64,000 nt of DNA. Origin: Symbiodinium natans (Eukaryota; Sar; Dinophyceae; Suessiales; Symbiodiniaceae). A model generated the notes under the pieces. That model searched no databases and was not told the origin of the DNA. It was given only the letters and a program-made list of their open reading frames with translations. Positions within the stretch are counted from its first letter, which is position 1. Each line of letters opens with the position of its first letter. Both the position numbers and the translations under genes were made by a program. Positions 10,800-23,928 of the stretch are shown here, one piece after another. Location: the NCBI GenBank assembly GCA_905221605.1, contig CAJNDS010002575.1, forward strand, positions 130,432 through 194,431. Direction: 5' to 3'.

Positions 10800-13720
10800 G
10801 TACTTGTTCGCCCACTCCAGGCGAAGGCGATGGCCCGCCAGTGAGAGAGACCGATGTAAATGCATGGCTGTCCATGCATGCTGATCCAAACCTCGCTGTT
10901 TTCTGATTCGTTCCTTGCGGTTTTCTGAACCATGGGTGCGTGATTCATGGTCTTGTTTTCCGATTTAGGTAGCATCCCGTATGAGTGCCGATTGTGGACA
11001 TTCAGCAATATTCAGAAGCATTGCATGCATTCCTGTGACAGGGAGGATACCATACTGTTGCACATACACTTTGCCACTGCGCGATGCTACCGCTTATCAC
11101 CGTCAACATGGAGATGGCTGGTGGGGCAGAGCACTTCTGGGAAGTGCCCTTCGCCAGCACATCCAAGTGCCAGTCCTGGTTCAGTGAGGCTCCCACGAAG
11201 GCCTGGCGCGCCGGCAGAATACTGACGCCACAATGTGTCTAGGAGTCTAGCATCCGAATGCCTGGTTGTACGATTTCTTCGGCGTGTTGGCCTCCTGAAG
11301 GCTGATTTCATCGAAGTTATGGCGCGTACGGCTAGACAGTAAAGGGTTCAATGTCCTTGATCCAGGTAAGGTTCATTGCACCTGAGCTTGTGGTCCCCCC
11401 GTCAGAGATGCGTGGATCCTTGAGCCTGACCTGCTCCCTGCCGAGGCACCGTTGAAACATCTGGTTGATGTGCAAAGAAGTAGCATGTCTGGACAGTCTT
11501 CAGTACAGTCTGTCCTGGCAGGCTTGACGCTGAATTATCTTGACTATGATGCGAACCACGTCCCGCGGTACAGATGGAAGCTCGACTGAAAACAAGGCCC
11601 TGGCCCATTTCTTCGCACCTGTCCAAATTTGTCAACTTTATTGTTGCAGTTGTGGGGGCAGACTCGCGTCCGGTTGTCATACGTGCGTCTTGCACTTTTG
11701 GCATGCGAGATTAGAAATGCATCTGTCGCGCGCGCGCGCGCGCGCCTACTCGCACACACCTCTGAGCCCTAACACTTGTAGTCCTGGAGAGTTTGCAATG
11801 TCTGTGGATGTCAGTACTCAACTTGGGATTGACCGTCGAGGGGGGGTGAGCTTCTGACTCAGTTCACGATTGAACGGATTAGGGTCCAAAACGCTGCATC
11901 GATTCAGCGCGCGGCCTTGCAAAATGCAGACTCTATCTCCGGCAAGCTCGTTGCCTGCAGAATGCCTTAACGAAGTCGGACTGCATCCGTCTCTCGAATC
12001 TCCCAACACAACTTTGATCTTGGCACTGGACCCGTTGCCAAGTAGAACAGGCATGCCCTCCATCAGCAAAACGCGCACACACACACACATATCCTGAAGG
12101 CTTCAGCAAGGCATTTGGAACTCTCAGTGCATGGCCACAGGAAGTAACCAGCAGTGTCTGGCACCAGAATGAACTGGCAATGTCGGAAAATGCCCAACAC
12201 ATGCTTGAGCTTCCCAGATTCCTACATCTGTTGCATTATTAAGCCCTGCTGTGTCGTCTACAGCGCCGCGTGCAATGAAGCAGTGCGTGGGCAAATGGCT
12301 GCCTTCACGATTCCGCTGATCCTCCTGCGCTGGACGAGCCGGGGAGCTATGTCAGGCAAGGACCCCGAAATTGCGAATAGACATGGATCGTGAACCATTT
12401 GGGAAAGAATGTCAAGTGGAGACCTTGTAATCGAAAGGAATGATGCCAAGTGTAGATGACAAGGAAACCGATCAAAAAGTTCCCTGCCCCCTTGGAACAG
12501 CGATTGTGAGGTCCAGCGTACACAACACAGCAAATACTAGACGAATGTGTAGCGTTGGCGCTTCCCTGCCCTATACTGAAAATCTACTTCTCTTGTCCTT
12601 CGTTGAATGCCTCTTTTCTGCCAGCACAGGACATAAAATGTTAAAGAGAAATGTACACCCCTCTGTCCTGACAGCGGCCGATTTGGGCTTCTTCCCATCG
12701 TCCTGGTGCACTCGCAATGCTCCCAATGTCAGGACAACAAGGCGGCACGTCCCTGGCAACATTCGACACTTTGCGTTAAAGTCCTGCTGCATCCTCTTTG
12801 ATTCTCTTTGGACATGGAGAACGACAAACAGAACAGTATAGTGCCTGCTGATGCATTGTAGAGTCGCAAGTATGCACATACTTATGGTTGTGTAAACACA
12901 GCTCTACTCAAGCACTTCGCCCTGCAGGAACACCTCTAGATTTGACAACTTTGGCATGCCATGGGCCATCTCTTTTGAGATGAATGCTGCAGTTCACGTG
13001 GTTCCGTGGTTGTTGCCATATACCTGCTTCCAAGATTAAACGCTCCTCGGGGCTCGTGAGCTCTACTCTCCTTGGCAAGCGTAGCAGGCGTAGCTTCAGC
13101 TTGTGGCTCTTGCCGATGCACATTCGATGACGGGAATCAGGTCAACGAATTTTGATCTCGGATGTCTCCAGTGATGAGAGGTGAAGCACAAATGGCTCTG
13201 CAAGCTCAGGCGAATTCGCTGTCAGATTTGGGCTGAAAGCTAGGAATTGAAGAGGAAGTCCAGGCCGTGGCTGGGACAATGCCGATTACCAGCTCAAGGT
13301 AGCGCAGTACTGGGATTGAGGGAAGCGTGCCAGCATTTTGGACCCTCGACGTGCTATAATCCCCACTCAAGTATGGGCTTTAAGAGATGCTTTGGGGCTG
13401 GGCCCAAGCGAGCATCATCGGACCTTCTTTTGTGCAAACGCAGACGTAACGACAAGGACTGGGGCATGGGGAGCAGGGGCCTTCTACAAAGGCCGAACTG
13501 TGCTTTTCTTTGGCTTCTGGCTGCCGTTTTGTTCAAAAACCTTCTCCGTCCGAATCGTACTCGGGAGGAGAAAAGGTGCAAGAGAGGAGGTTCGGGGTTG
13601 GCAGATCCTTGTGGAGCGTAGCAAACGTGCAGGATCCGGCTGCACAGGGAACGCCTCAGAGCTGTGAGCGTAACGCCCGAGAGCGCAAGTGTTCTGCTCG
13701 ATGGCGAGATACACGTGTGC
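10800..13720. other. Region with weak minus-strand exon candidates
   Basis: No gene is recognisable. Minus-strand frames with protein-like composition occur at 11,860-12,060 (VLLMEGMPVLLGNGSSAK), 12,310-12,500 (DILSQMVHDPCLFAISGS), 12,660-12,770 (RLVVLTLGALRVHQDD) and 12,990-13,123 (KLKLRLLRLPRRVELTSPEE). They may be exons of one unidentified gene, but no domain, start or stop could be fixed. A CG/CA microsatellite lies at 11,729-11,758. Confidence 0.2.
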
Positions 13721-14463
13721 TACTCATTGCTGCTCAGCACCAAAGCGGTCATAAAATTGAAAGCACGCAGTCCATCTTATATGTGGGCAGACCTTCAATA
13801 GTGGGGAACCTAGTTGAGCAAGCATGCCATCGATCTCGCCAAGATCATAACACCTCCTGGAAAAGAAGGCCAGCATGTTGGGGAATTCGCACCATGCGAT
13901 TGCGCCATTACTGCACAGAGATTGAGCTCGAAGGCCAACACGTTTGGAATTATGAATGTGAAGGCATGCTTCGTTGGGGCATGACGGGGCATCATGGAGG
14001 GGACGGGGGGGTGAGGGGGGGTGTGGGGTATCCGTAAGACTGCGCTTAGGTTCCGATTCCCTGCAGCCAAGGCTTTCGGTCAAAATTTTTCCACACGACA
14101 CGAGCTTTTCGACGAGTGCAATTCTCAGGCTGCGGTTGAAGCGCCACAACTATGGAAGCAGTAGCCTACAGTGCTTGATCCCCGTGTCTTTGTGGACCCT
14201 TACTCAACCCTCGGCTCAAGCAGCCAGCATCTACTGCTGTGCATCTTCTCATGTCTTCTCCACAATCTCCGCCTCCAAATGTAAGGTTGGAGACGCAGAG
14301 GCCATGTTGACGCAGTACTGTGCAACGCACACGCTGTACCGTGCAGAAGCTTGAACAGCCGTCGTGGAAGAAGGGAGGCATGCCCAAGCCGAATCAGAAG
14401 CCCTGGCACTCTTCGTGAAGAGTGAAAGCATCGGGGGAACTGTAGGTTTTTTGCTACTGTTGC

Positions 14464-17400
14464 TCATCTGCGTCCTCCAAATACTACCTCCATTGCACCA
14501 CATAGATGCCATTGGCGTCCTCGTTGTCCTTCAAGCTCAAGCGACGTCCACGCAGCGATCCTCTGCGCAGCAGCTTGAACCGGCATTGCCAAGCTTGGCG
14601 AGGTGGTCGACACAGCCGACAGCATTTCCGTCAGATCATCACGTGCTCGTTGCTGCCAACAATTCAGCTCAGTGTCTGATATGTCTTCGAGTTGCTGCTC
14701 AAGGGTGTCTCTAGTGCATGGTCTGCCCAGGTCGCAGAGGGACTGCAGCACACGACTCTCTGCTAAGGTCTCTGCAAAGTTGCCCTGGAATTCTTCAAGT
14801 GCCGGCACTCGGACGCGCGTCCGTGTCACCGAAAGTCCGCCCAAATGGAGAAGTCCATAACCTTCCAAGGCATCCAGGCCTCCAGTTGAGGCGGCATGTG
14901 CCCGGTTTGCTGCGGGACCTCCCCCTATTCTGCAGGCGAAGAGCAGTTGCTTGCTGGTGTGTAGCAGAAGCTGCTGGAGAAGCGCCAAGGCCGCTTTCGG
15001 GTTACTGGCGGTCTCAGCTGCCGTGACAGCACAAGAGAGCCCAATTGAGTCCACAGCTTTGTGGCGAAGGACTGTTAAGGCTTCTGTCCAACGAGCGCTG
15101 TGTCTGCATGAGGTGAGAAAGGCACCATACCCAACAGAACCAAGCTCCCAGCTGTACTTTCCGGAAAGGAGGTGCAATGCAAGTTCCCAGCGTGAGGCCT
15201 TCTCACAGGCACTTAGTGCCGTGTTACAGGTCACTGGGTCAGCTTGCCCTTGCATGAAAGCCAGGGTGAGGAGGCGCAGCGCCCTGGCCCAGTCGTTGGA
15301 CTTCTCACCTGGGTGTCCAAGAATAAAAGCCTACAAAGTGCGAAAAGCAAAACAGATGTACTACTTTCTGCATCTACTTCAAGAACAGTGCTCACAATTT
15401 TGCTCCTTCTAAGTCCTCTGCAGGCGCTGATGCAAGCGCTGAAGGCAATCGCATCCAAATGGAGAGCCATGCTGGCCATGGTTTCCATCAACTGGGAGGC
15501 CTCACGACTCCGCCCACCCTTCTCGCAAGCGGTGATAGCCTTGCTCTGCCATTGAGTCTCATTCGGGCTCAGGGGCCAGCGTTGATACATGTTGATACTA
15601 TGCTGCAACCACAAGACACGCCCTTACAGTCTACGGTAAGATGCTGACAATGCTGAAGCTTGCAATGTCCGGTCTTGTTGCACCTCGTTCGACAAGAGTC
15701 TCCAAGAGATGTTCGCTCGGGCATTGGCAGGATTCCACCCCCCGCTCCCTCCCCTTATTCTTCAGACGTGTCTCTGGCTGCCAGCATTGCAGAAAGCAGC
15801 CTCAAAGTACTTTGCCATTGGGCGGCTCGAGCGCACGCAGCAAGAGCTGCATTGTGGTTTACCACGTCCTTGCTTGCGCCGCTCCCGTAAACAGCCCGCA
15901 GATGTCACGACTCGATTTCAGCAGTGAAGCTCAGCGGCTGCGCGGGTCCTCAGCTCATTCAGCTCATGGCCCGCATCGAGAACCCGAAGGGCCTCCTCCC
16001 ACCTCCGGAAGCAAACGTGAAAGAAACCACATGAGAAAGCATGAGATTCAACACATGATTGCCGCATGACTCCTGCGGTCAAGGTCAGGCCTGGCAGCCT
16101 CTGTACAGGCTGAGATCACAGCATTCAATGCCGCACCATCAAATTTGGCGACGTGCAGCACGTCATCGGCACGATTTGCGCCCGGCGCCACGCCCACGTG
16201 GTGGGAAGCAGACATTACAGCACAGGCGTGCCTGTGTTCAGGATCGACAAGAGGCAAGCTTGCAGGCAAGACCGAAGGCAAGCTGTGCTTCACATCTTCA
16301 TGGCTGAGCTGCTTCCACTGGCCAGCTTTCGCCAACACGCCCAAGATGTCGAGTAGCCTGCAATCAAGATGCTCCAAAGTGATACGAGTACAAGGGGAAC
16401 ACGCTTCCCACACCAATCTACGCAGAACGTACTAAGCTGGTGAAGTCAATCCCCTTCATCAACGGGTGATGGAGCGATCCGAGTGGCAGTTGGGATGCAT
16501 CTTTCACTGAGGAGCAGGTGGTGTGAAGGAGCGTCAGCGCCCTCCTCTCAACGACTCTCAGTGAAAGTAAGGTGTCACAAGGTCATGGCACCCAGCCCTA
16601 CAAGTACACAGGTGCACAAGCAAGCAAGCAGTTTTAAGGGTTCGCGGCGTGGCGCCTCTGATGCCTCTGCTGTTCAGGCGGCCAAAACGAGAGAAACGTC
16701 ACAAAAGGTGCGCGCTCAAAGCAGCAGCCCCAGGGTGCCTCCAGTGTGCGGCCCGCCCCAATGCCCGAGCTGCGGCTGCAAAGCAGCCAGCGTCGCCGAT
16801 ATCATTGTCTGGTAGTAAGAGCAGAGCCTCACAGCAAAGTGGGGAACATTGGGGAACCATTCCGCATCAACGTGAATTAGGGTATCCGTGTCGGAGATGA
16901 GCCCCCAGCTCTCTGCCAGAGACTGGCCTGCCCAGCGATTCAGAGCTACGGGATGCTACAGGCATGTTTCATCATGTTTCATCTTAAGCATAGCTGCCGT
17001 GCACAGCGGTACCGGGCCTTCAAGCATGCGTCCATGGCTGCGCGAAGCGTGGGCAAGATGGAGGACTGCATCTCATCTTCTGCCCTCGCAGTAGTTAACA
17101 AGTGTCAGTCCGCAGATGGAAAGCACGGTCTGCCTTTGTAAGATGGCCAATGCTCCAACCCAGTGGCTTCCGGCTGCACCTGGGTACGCTGCCAAAAACT
17201 GGACCATGCCGAACCCCAAGAGTTCGACGAGTTATCGTGCGAAAGGACTCATGGCAAGCCAAACCGCCGCAGAACTGCTACCTACCTCGGTTTAACACCG
17301 CGCGTCTAACGATGTCCAAGTTTGACTGCAAGTTGTCCCGGTGTGAAGGTGCATCACTTGTGCAGCCCGATCCCTTTGACATTCTGACTCTGATCTGCCG

Positions 17401-17690
17401 TGACCCTAGTCCAGCTCAAGTAGTCCCAGGCACACGCCGCTGCACAGGCATTCCAGGCCACTGCATCCGGCAACAGCGTTGCTGTGGGAAGCTCTTCAAT
17501 CAAGGCCGACAGGGCCCTGGATGGTAGCAGCTGGTAGCACTCTGGGAGCACTCTTTTTGCACACGTCTCTCAAACTTGCCACTGTTACTGTTCAAGGAAG
17601 GGCCTGGACCAGCGACTGGCACGGATCAGTGCCGAGGCCACAACCGTGAAGTCCTTCGTGCTGTGAAGCCACTGGCGCCTTAGAGCAGAG
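14464..17690 (-). CDS. Pentatricopeptide repeat (PPR) protein, multi-exon
   Basis: At least eight PPR-like fragments lie in order on the minus strand: about 17,592-17,690 (TKDFTVVASALIRASRW), 17,419-17,545 (PDAVAWNACAAACAW), 16,068-16,150 (DGAALNAVISACTEAARPD), 15,960-16,025 (RRWEEALRVLDAG), 15,772-15,865 (NHNAALAACARAAQWQS), 15,640-15,715 (LLETLVERGATRPDIASF), 15,420-15,600 (ITACEKGGRSREASQLM, LDAIAFSACISACR) and 15,190-15,310 (PVTCNTALSACEKASRW). The final open frame (263 codons, ending at 14,464) carries a non-PPR C-terminal region rich in Glu, Gln and Leu. PPR proteins bind organellar RNA and act in its editing, cleavage or stability. An organelle-targeted role is expected, but no transit peptide could be read because the first exon is uncertain. 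The spacing suggests introns of roughly 100-300 nt. Confidence 0.85.
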
Positions 17691-17905
17691 CTTCTCCAGT
17701 GCTTCACTGCTTCCTCAGAGTGTCACAAGAGTCACAAAAAAGCACCCATGAAGTCCGAAAGCCTCGAATGCCCTCGGAATTTTGGAGCCCCTCCCTGCCT
17801 GCTGAGCTCGTCAGCTGCCTGGACCACGGTGGCCCGATGCGCCGCATCTTTCCAGCGCCTCTTCCCCTCGCCCTCAAGGCCAAAACCCTGGAGCTGGAAG
17901 AACAA

Positions 17906-17968
17906 GGCCTCCCTGGCCTCCCTGGCCTCCCTGGCCTCCCTGGCCTCCCTGGCCTCCCTGGCCTTCCT
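17906..17968. repeat. 9-bp minisatellite (GGCCTCCCT), 7 units
   Basis: Seven near-perfect GGCCTCCCT units. Because the unit is a multiple of three, several frames on both strands stay open through it. Those frames (GRP or LPG repeats) are not taken as evidence of coding. Confidence 0.9.
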
Positions 17969-18618
17969 TTGACCCTCGTTGGGATCCTTGCGACGCGGTT
18001 TCCGTGCTTTCTGCACTTCTGGGCATTGTGATTCTTGCGCTTCTCGTGTCGCCTCTCGCGTCTTTCCGCCCCAGGTGCTGCTGGAAGCACTTGTCCGCGT
18101 AAACACCGGAGTCCGCAACGGGAACCGTCGGGACCGTGCCGACCGCCACATTCTCTGCTATCCATCCTGTCCCAGACACTGAAGGCGGCGCTTCGACAAG
18201 CGTAGAAAGCCGCTTGCGTCGGGCTCGTGCCTGGTTCTGAGCGCACCCACCTGCTACAATGTGAGACCACACATGGTGAACAGAGCCGGGCAGGCAGCTG
18301 CAATGTTGAAGCTTGTGGCGTGCCATCTTGTTCTGTGTGATGGTGCCTCCATGTGCTACTACTGCAAGTTCCATGCGGCAGCCACCACCTTTTTCTCAAA
18401 ATACGGAGGCATCCGAGTTGCCCGGATCACTGCGTCTTGCACTCGCCCTGATTTCGCGACAACCCATTTGCACTCACACCTTTAACCCCAAGCTACCTGT
18501 GATGCTCAGCATTGCTCAGCTCCACGCGGCATCTGACGCAGGAGGCTTGGGCTTCCTGTCACCACGGCGGGACTCACGGACTCACGGGGACTGTTGTGCA
18601 ACTTACTGGACCAGGGCT

Positions 18619-21394
18619 TAAGGCTCGTACTCAGCGCCATCCTCTGAGGAGTCATCTGAAGCTTTCGAGCCTTTGCTAGGTCCTGGAGAGCGTGAGGACA
18701 TCCGGATTCTTCCAGATGTGTCATGCTCTGAGCATGCTTGGCCACCGGGCTGGAAGTTTGTTGCGGCTGGTCAAAGGACGTTATGCCAAACAAGCTTGGA
18801 ACCACAACCTTGGTGCAAGGATCTCTTCAGCTCATTGCAGACAGATGCCTGCAAGCAAAGAGCGAAGTGTCTCAAAGCAACAGCTCAAACATTCGGTCGC
18901 GTGCACCAGTTCCGGCCGGAGGTATTCGAGGAGCAGCGGCTGCATCCTGCCACGTTGCAATGCCATCGGCTTGTCTCAGTTCTGCAAGTTCTGTGTAGTT
19001 CTGCGCGAGCCTGCCTCCAAGTAGCAAGACAGAAAAAGGCCCAGGCCATTCTGTTGAAGTTCAAACGAATCGCATATGCTCGTTGCCCGAATGATTGAAA
19101 CAGTCTTTCTTTCCCCCTGTGGCAGGGACTCACCACTCGCCCCAAGTTCAAAAGAGCAGATCAAACTAGGGTATTGCATGGACTGGTAGAACGAATCCGA
19201 CGTATCCCCTCAAAAGGAGGTCTCCTTGCTTCTGCCCCTCTTTCCCTCTCCATGAAGCTCAAGCGAGCCGGGAGCTCTGTTCCCGGTCGTTCGGAACCAC
19301 ATGCAGCCTCCTCATGCCGAGGCCTTCACACGTCTTCACATCCAGCATGTGAGGGAGGGGTTGGACAGTTGGGGTGGGTCGTCAAAGCTGCTAGTGCAGG
19401 TCATGCTGGGGAATGCACGAACATCTGCACTGGGGACCCAACTCTGCAGGTTTCTCCTCCCCCAAGCGTTCCTCCAACCTAAGTTCATTTGTTTGAGATC
19501 AGTGTCATTGGCCCAAGATGCAAGCATCAGGTAACAAAAACAGCGGGGAGATAGAACTGAAAACGTGATCCTGTCGACTCGTTGAACTCGTTGAGATGCA
19601 TGCGGGGTATCCAGTGATGGCCCAACGTGGCTCACATGCGGAAGGGGCACTGTGCAGACCTTGTGGAGCTTTCAATGACAATAAGCAAGAAGGCCAGTCC
19701 TGTCCTGGCTAGGCTGAAACGACCAACAGTTTCAACATCCCACAACCAGACATGCTTCGAGAGCAACGCTGAACCAAAGCAACCAAGAAGCACAGAGCAA
19801 CGACACGACACTGCCCATCTGGCCAGTGAGTATGTGCCAGAGTACCCGCTGAGCGGCGCCGGTAGTTTCTTAAGCGGTAGCTCTACAAGTCAACTGCCGG
19901 AACAGCAAGCGAAACGACGAATAAAGACTTCCCCCCCATGGCATCCCCCACCTCCATGGTACCCCCTCCCCGAAACCCTCATGAAGCACACAAGTGAGAG
20001 AGCAACCCTTAAACCAAAACATTCAACCCTAAACCCTGATCGCGCCTTTAGCCCTGAACCCTAAACCCAGGGGGAGACGGGAAACCCTAAGCCTCAACCC
20101 GGGGTCCGTGAGTGCTGGCGCAGAAAAGGCACATTGTTGTAAAAACCTGAGAATGGGACATGCAGGTTGGCAGATTGACAATGGAGGTTGGGTCTGAAGG
20201 CAAAACATACCTTCATCTTCGGGCAGATCGAAAATGAGGTCCCAGTCGAAGGGTGCAGGCTTCTGAAAGTTGAATCCAGACGGGCCCCAGCACGGGCTAG
20301 GCTCCCGATCACGGCAAAAGTTGAGGTCAACCTGCCTGCATTTCCCCCGCACCCGAAACTTGCCTCCATTTTGCCTGCCTACATATTTCCTGCAGTATTC
20401 CTGCATGTCATCACGTTTTTGCGTGAAAATGCAGGAAACATTCAGGACAAAAGCGGTGGAACGCCCAGTCGAGAAATGCAGGCAACATGGAAGTCGCCCA
20501 GCCCTCAAGTTCCAGGCCTTGCCCGAGGCGCCCCAAACCCCCCCCCCCCCCGCCCGAGTCCTTCACCTCGCAGCCCTGGCCTTTCTTTCTGATTGCCCCA
20601 CTCGACCCCCCCCTTCTGTAATTTTGAACTAAGTGCAGCCTCAGGCCTGGGTCTCGGCCTGGGCTCGCAAAAACGAGTGCAAGCCAACGTTCAGTTTGCA
20701 TCCCTGATCCTAGGAGAGAAAGGGAGACAGAGAGAGAGGGGGAGAGAGAGTAACTGAGGATCCCAAGTATCCTGCATTTTCAGGTGCTTACAATTGTCTG
20801 ATCTGTCCAAGAATGTGCTATAAGAAAACGTCGAACTACTTTTCAGGAGCCCTGTGCACAAAGCTGAGCTGAGATCGCAACTCTTCCTGCACATCTGTTT
20901 CGTACCTGAACCCCCGCACGTGCGCGCCTCCACATTCCCTTGCATTTCCACCAAACGTGCCAGCAGCTCTGCTCCCAGGCTTTCGCATCTGCATAGAACT
21001 TGGTCGGGTCGAGGTCATAGGCCTCCGTCACATGCGCTAAACGCTCTCCATGCTGAAGCAGCCCGATTGGGTGCTCGACAGCTCTGGTTGCTTCTGCTGT
21101 TGTTTCGGCTAGACCTTATAGACCTGATGGACCTGATAGGTTGGTTATGATTTGTGAATGTCCTCTTGCAAACAGGCTGTGCATGGCTGTGCCGTGGGGC
21201 TGAAGTTGAACTTGTAAGAATCATGATCATCATAACCACACAAAAAATATTCAAAATCGGAAATAGTTCATCCCTCAGTTCTTCCCTCCGACTCCCGGGC
21301 CTTGCATACTTTGGCATACAGCACTGCCTCCTTGCCTGTGTATTTCTCGAGCAATGCCTGGCAGTGAGGGCACGACCAGGTTCTTTCATTACTA
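18619..21394 (-). CDS. Unrecognised multi-exon gene with CPHC motif and acidic tail
   Basis: Several minus-strand segments look coding. At 21,281-21,394: TWSCPHCQALLEKYTGKEA, then charged helix. At 20,938-21,085: an exon after acceptor CCAG with HVTEAYDLDPTKFYADAKAW. A segment of up to about 210 nt ends at 20,211 with FDWDLIFDLPEDE and an apparent canonical GTATGT donor. At 18,619-18,760: a C-terminus (SKGSKASDDSSEDGAEYEP, stop). Whether all belong to one gene is inference from strand, order and matching style. Exons between 18.8 and 20.2 kb were not resolved. I do not recognise the family. The CPHC could be half of a zinc-binding site. Confidence 0.45.
20005..20100. repeat. Short telomere-like CCCTAAA tract
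   Basis: Degenerate CCCTAAA units, a third interstitial occurrence in the window, within a likely intron or intergenic stretch. Confidence 0.7.
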
Positions 21395-22627
21395 AGTTAG
21401 CCTTCTTCGGTCTCACGAAAGGACACCCCCTAGACACCCTGACCGATATGTACAAGGAACCCTAGAACTTGTAATCGTCAAAAAACAACAGCAAAAAAAC
21501 CTACTTCATCTGTCGTCATGCTTGAGTGATAGTTTTAGCCACTTGCGCTGAGAAGCAGCTAGCAAGTGTGTAGGATCTGTGTGAATATTGGGACATGGTA
21601 CCAATACAGCGGGCAGCGGTTGCATTCCAGTCTGCGGCCTCGACATTGCTCAACTTGTGGGGGTTGCGTCGCCGATAGATCGCTTCTATCTGAGTCAAGC
21701 TTGAAACTGAGCACACATACGCACTCCATCCCACGTGTGCCAGGGTAGCAACCTGGCAACGCCAAAACGAAGTGGAATCCGTGACCTTGGCATGCGCACT
21801 GCACAACATGGCTGCGACGGGTCGTGACCGGCACGGCATTCCCTTCAACTGGGCCCTGAACCTTGGAGGATGTGGCGCAATCCGCCCCATCCTCCACATA
21901 AACACACAGGCAGAAAGCGTGTGGCTTCCCAACGCAGTCAAACCAGTCCTGACGAGAGATCCACTGAGAATGTCTCACAGTCCAGTACACAAGTGCTTTC
22001 TGAATCGGACGGGATTGAGAAGCTGGCATCCTCTTTCTGTTCCTGGCGCAAGCATGGGGGAGCGCATGCGAAAGCCTTCAAGCCCTCTACCAGTTGTTCG
22101 GGGTTCCGAATCTGCACCTGGGAGATCTGATCCGATGGGCGCTTCATGGCGATCTGAGAGGCGCTCTCAGGCTTCCCCTATTATGCATGCGACTTCTCTG
22201 CTTTGGTCTCAGAAACTCAACTCGTGAGGTGCAAGCTTATAAGCTTCGTTGGCTACACTGTGTAGAACAAGTTCAGGAGTCAGACATGTCAGACAAAGTG
22301 TGTCGAGGAAGCAATGTGAACAACTCCCCCAAGACCGTTGGATGAAAGCACGCTGCAGGGGGGCTGCACGCTTTCTAAACGTTGCCTCCAGGTTGCCTCC
22401 AAGCGGCCCAAGCATGTGCTGCGTTGGACATGCAATTTGCGATGCAATTCGAACGCACTGTACAAAGGTTCCCCCATTGGAGACCTTGGCTTGGGTCTTG
22501 CGATCAGATCTCCTGGCCTTGAGGTTTGGGGGCGCAGGCATCGCCCCACTCGTGCGAGCGTAGAAATCTAAATGCAACTGCAGTAACAGCTACAGTTAGC
22601 ATTTCGCAGCTCTTATCTCAGCGTATC

Positions 22628-23887
22628 ATGATGTGGGAGCAAGGTTGCGGCAAGGCTCCAAAACTCAAGCAACCATACAGAGGCAATCGAAATGAACAAC
22701 GTCACACTCGTGCGCTCTGCGATGGGGCTACTATGAGAGTAAAGTCTACCCTACAAAGTAATACTGCAAGAGGCACATGCAACAGCTGCACGATGTGCAC
22801 AACTCCCTGCTTCCGCATCAGTTGTTCCGACGCTTGCAGAGGTTTCACTCGATTGAAACTCCGTCTAGCTGAGTCTAGCTACCGTGGCCCGACGACTACA
22901 ATAATGCGCAGCTTCATGTCCAGAGATGCCAGCATTAGGACAGTACTTGCAGGATGTGAGCCCATCGAACACAAGTCGCAAGTCCATCCGCGCACTGGTC
23001 GCACGTCTGCTTCCAGAGTACTCACCACGTGGGCCAATCGCCCACCGCAAGTGAGATGTGCTGGAGCGACTCTATTCTTCGAGGATGGAAAACTTGGACA
23101 GCAAAATGAAAATTCAAAATTAGGGAAGCAGCACTGCAACTTTATGGATCTTTATGGTGTGGTTCGCATGGCAACAGGGTGTCCTGCCTCACTCAGCAGG
23201 TGTGCCTCTAAATCCTGCCACACGCAGCAGCAGAACATCAATCACACCACTGCCAGCGCAACAGCAAGGAGAGGGACCTTGCAGCCAAGCGCCACAAGGA
23301 AGAAGTTATGGGTCCTCAGAGTGCCGAGCAACTTCTGGGACAGACTATTCTTGGCGCTGGTATACCTGGCTCCGGGCTTGATCTCTGCATCTGCCAAGCG
23401 CCTTCGCATTTGCGGCCTGCTTCCAAGGCACATGAGAAACATACACACAGACACTTCTTCATGTGCGCCACGAAACTTAGCCTTAGCTCAAGCCTGGATG
23501 GAAGAAGCTGCTCCAAGAGGTCCTTCGCCTGCATATCCGGATGGCTGCATGATGCTGCATGTGGTCGGACCAAGGCCACCACTAGACCTCATATCTTTAC
23601 ATAATACGAGTACCAGGACCAGCGGCCCGCGGGCTCCTTGCACTGACTGCAGATTGCGCCGCTGTAACCAGCATCTCTCCTCGCCCCTCAAGGATTTTCC
23701 ACCCCCTGCTCCATGGGCCCCTGCATTCTGCCTCTACTCCAAGAACGCTTCAGACTCTGGGAATGAGGCTTGGGTGGCTTGGGAGAGGCTAGCGGCCATC
23801 CAACGCACCGGAAGTACTGCTCTCCACCCCAGGCATCAAAAAATCATCAGTACTTGTGGGAACAAACAGGCATCCAATGTGGAATAA
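22628..23887 (+). CDS. Plus-strand ORF of 419 codons, unknown
   Basis: An uninterrupted plus-strand frame begins at ATG 22,628 and ends with TAA at 23,885-23,887; it is open back to about 22,526. It is not antisense to any recognised exon. The protein is rich in Arg, Ser, Thr and Cys, has one hydrophobic stretch (FLALVYLAPGLISASA) and no recognisable domain. By length a chance ORF is improbable at this base composition, but the residue make-up resembles translated noncoding DNA. It could be a real single-exon gene, a decayed retroposed gene or an accident of composition. Confidence 0.3.
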   Translation: MMWEQGCGKAPKLKQPYRGNRNEQRHTRALCDGATMRVKSTLQSNTARGTCNSCTMCTTPCFRISCSDACRGFTRLKLRLAESSYRGPTTTIMRSFMSRDASIRTVLAGCEPIEHKSQVHPRTGRTSASRVLTTWANRPPQVRCAGATLFFEDGKLGQQNENSKLGKQHCNFMDLYGVVRMATGCPASLSRCASKSCHTQQQNINHTTASATARRGTLQPSATRKKLWVLRVPSNFWDRLFLALVYLAPGLISASAKRLRICGLLPRHMRNIHTDTSSCAPRNLALAQAWMEEAAPRGPSPAYPDGCMMLHVVGPRPPLDLISLHNTSTRTSGPRAPCTDCRLRRCNQHLSSPLKDFPPPAPWAPAFCLYSKNASDSGNEAWVAWERLAAIQRTGSTALHPRHQKIISTCGNKQASNVE

Positions 23888-23928
23888 AGGCTTCATGGTT
23901 TCAAGAGTTCAGATTGGGTCTTCCGACT

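Noticed and set aside
14464-15255. Possible second domain after the PPR repeats
   Set aside because: The C-terminal Glu/Gln/Leu-rich part shows no E, DYW, SMR or RAP signature that I can recognise, so it is described only as a non-PPR tail.
17704-18399. 231-codon minus-strand ORF with GRP repeats
   Set aside because: It crosses the 9-bp minisatellite and competes with three other open frames. Nothing outside the repeat looks like a known domain.
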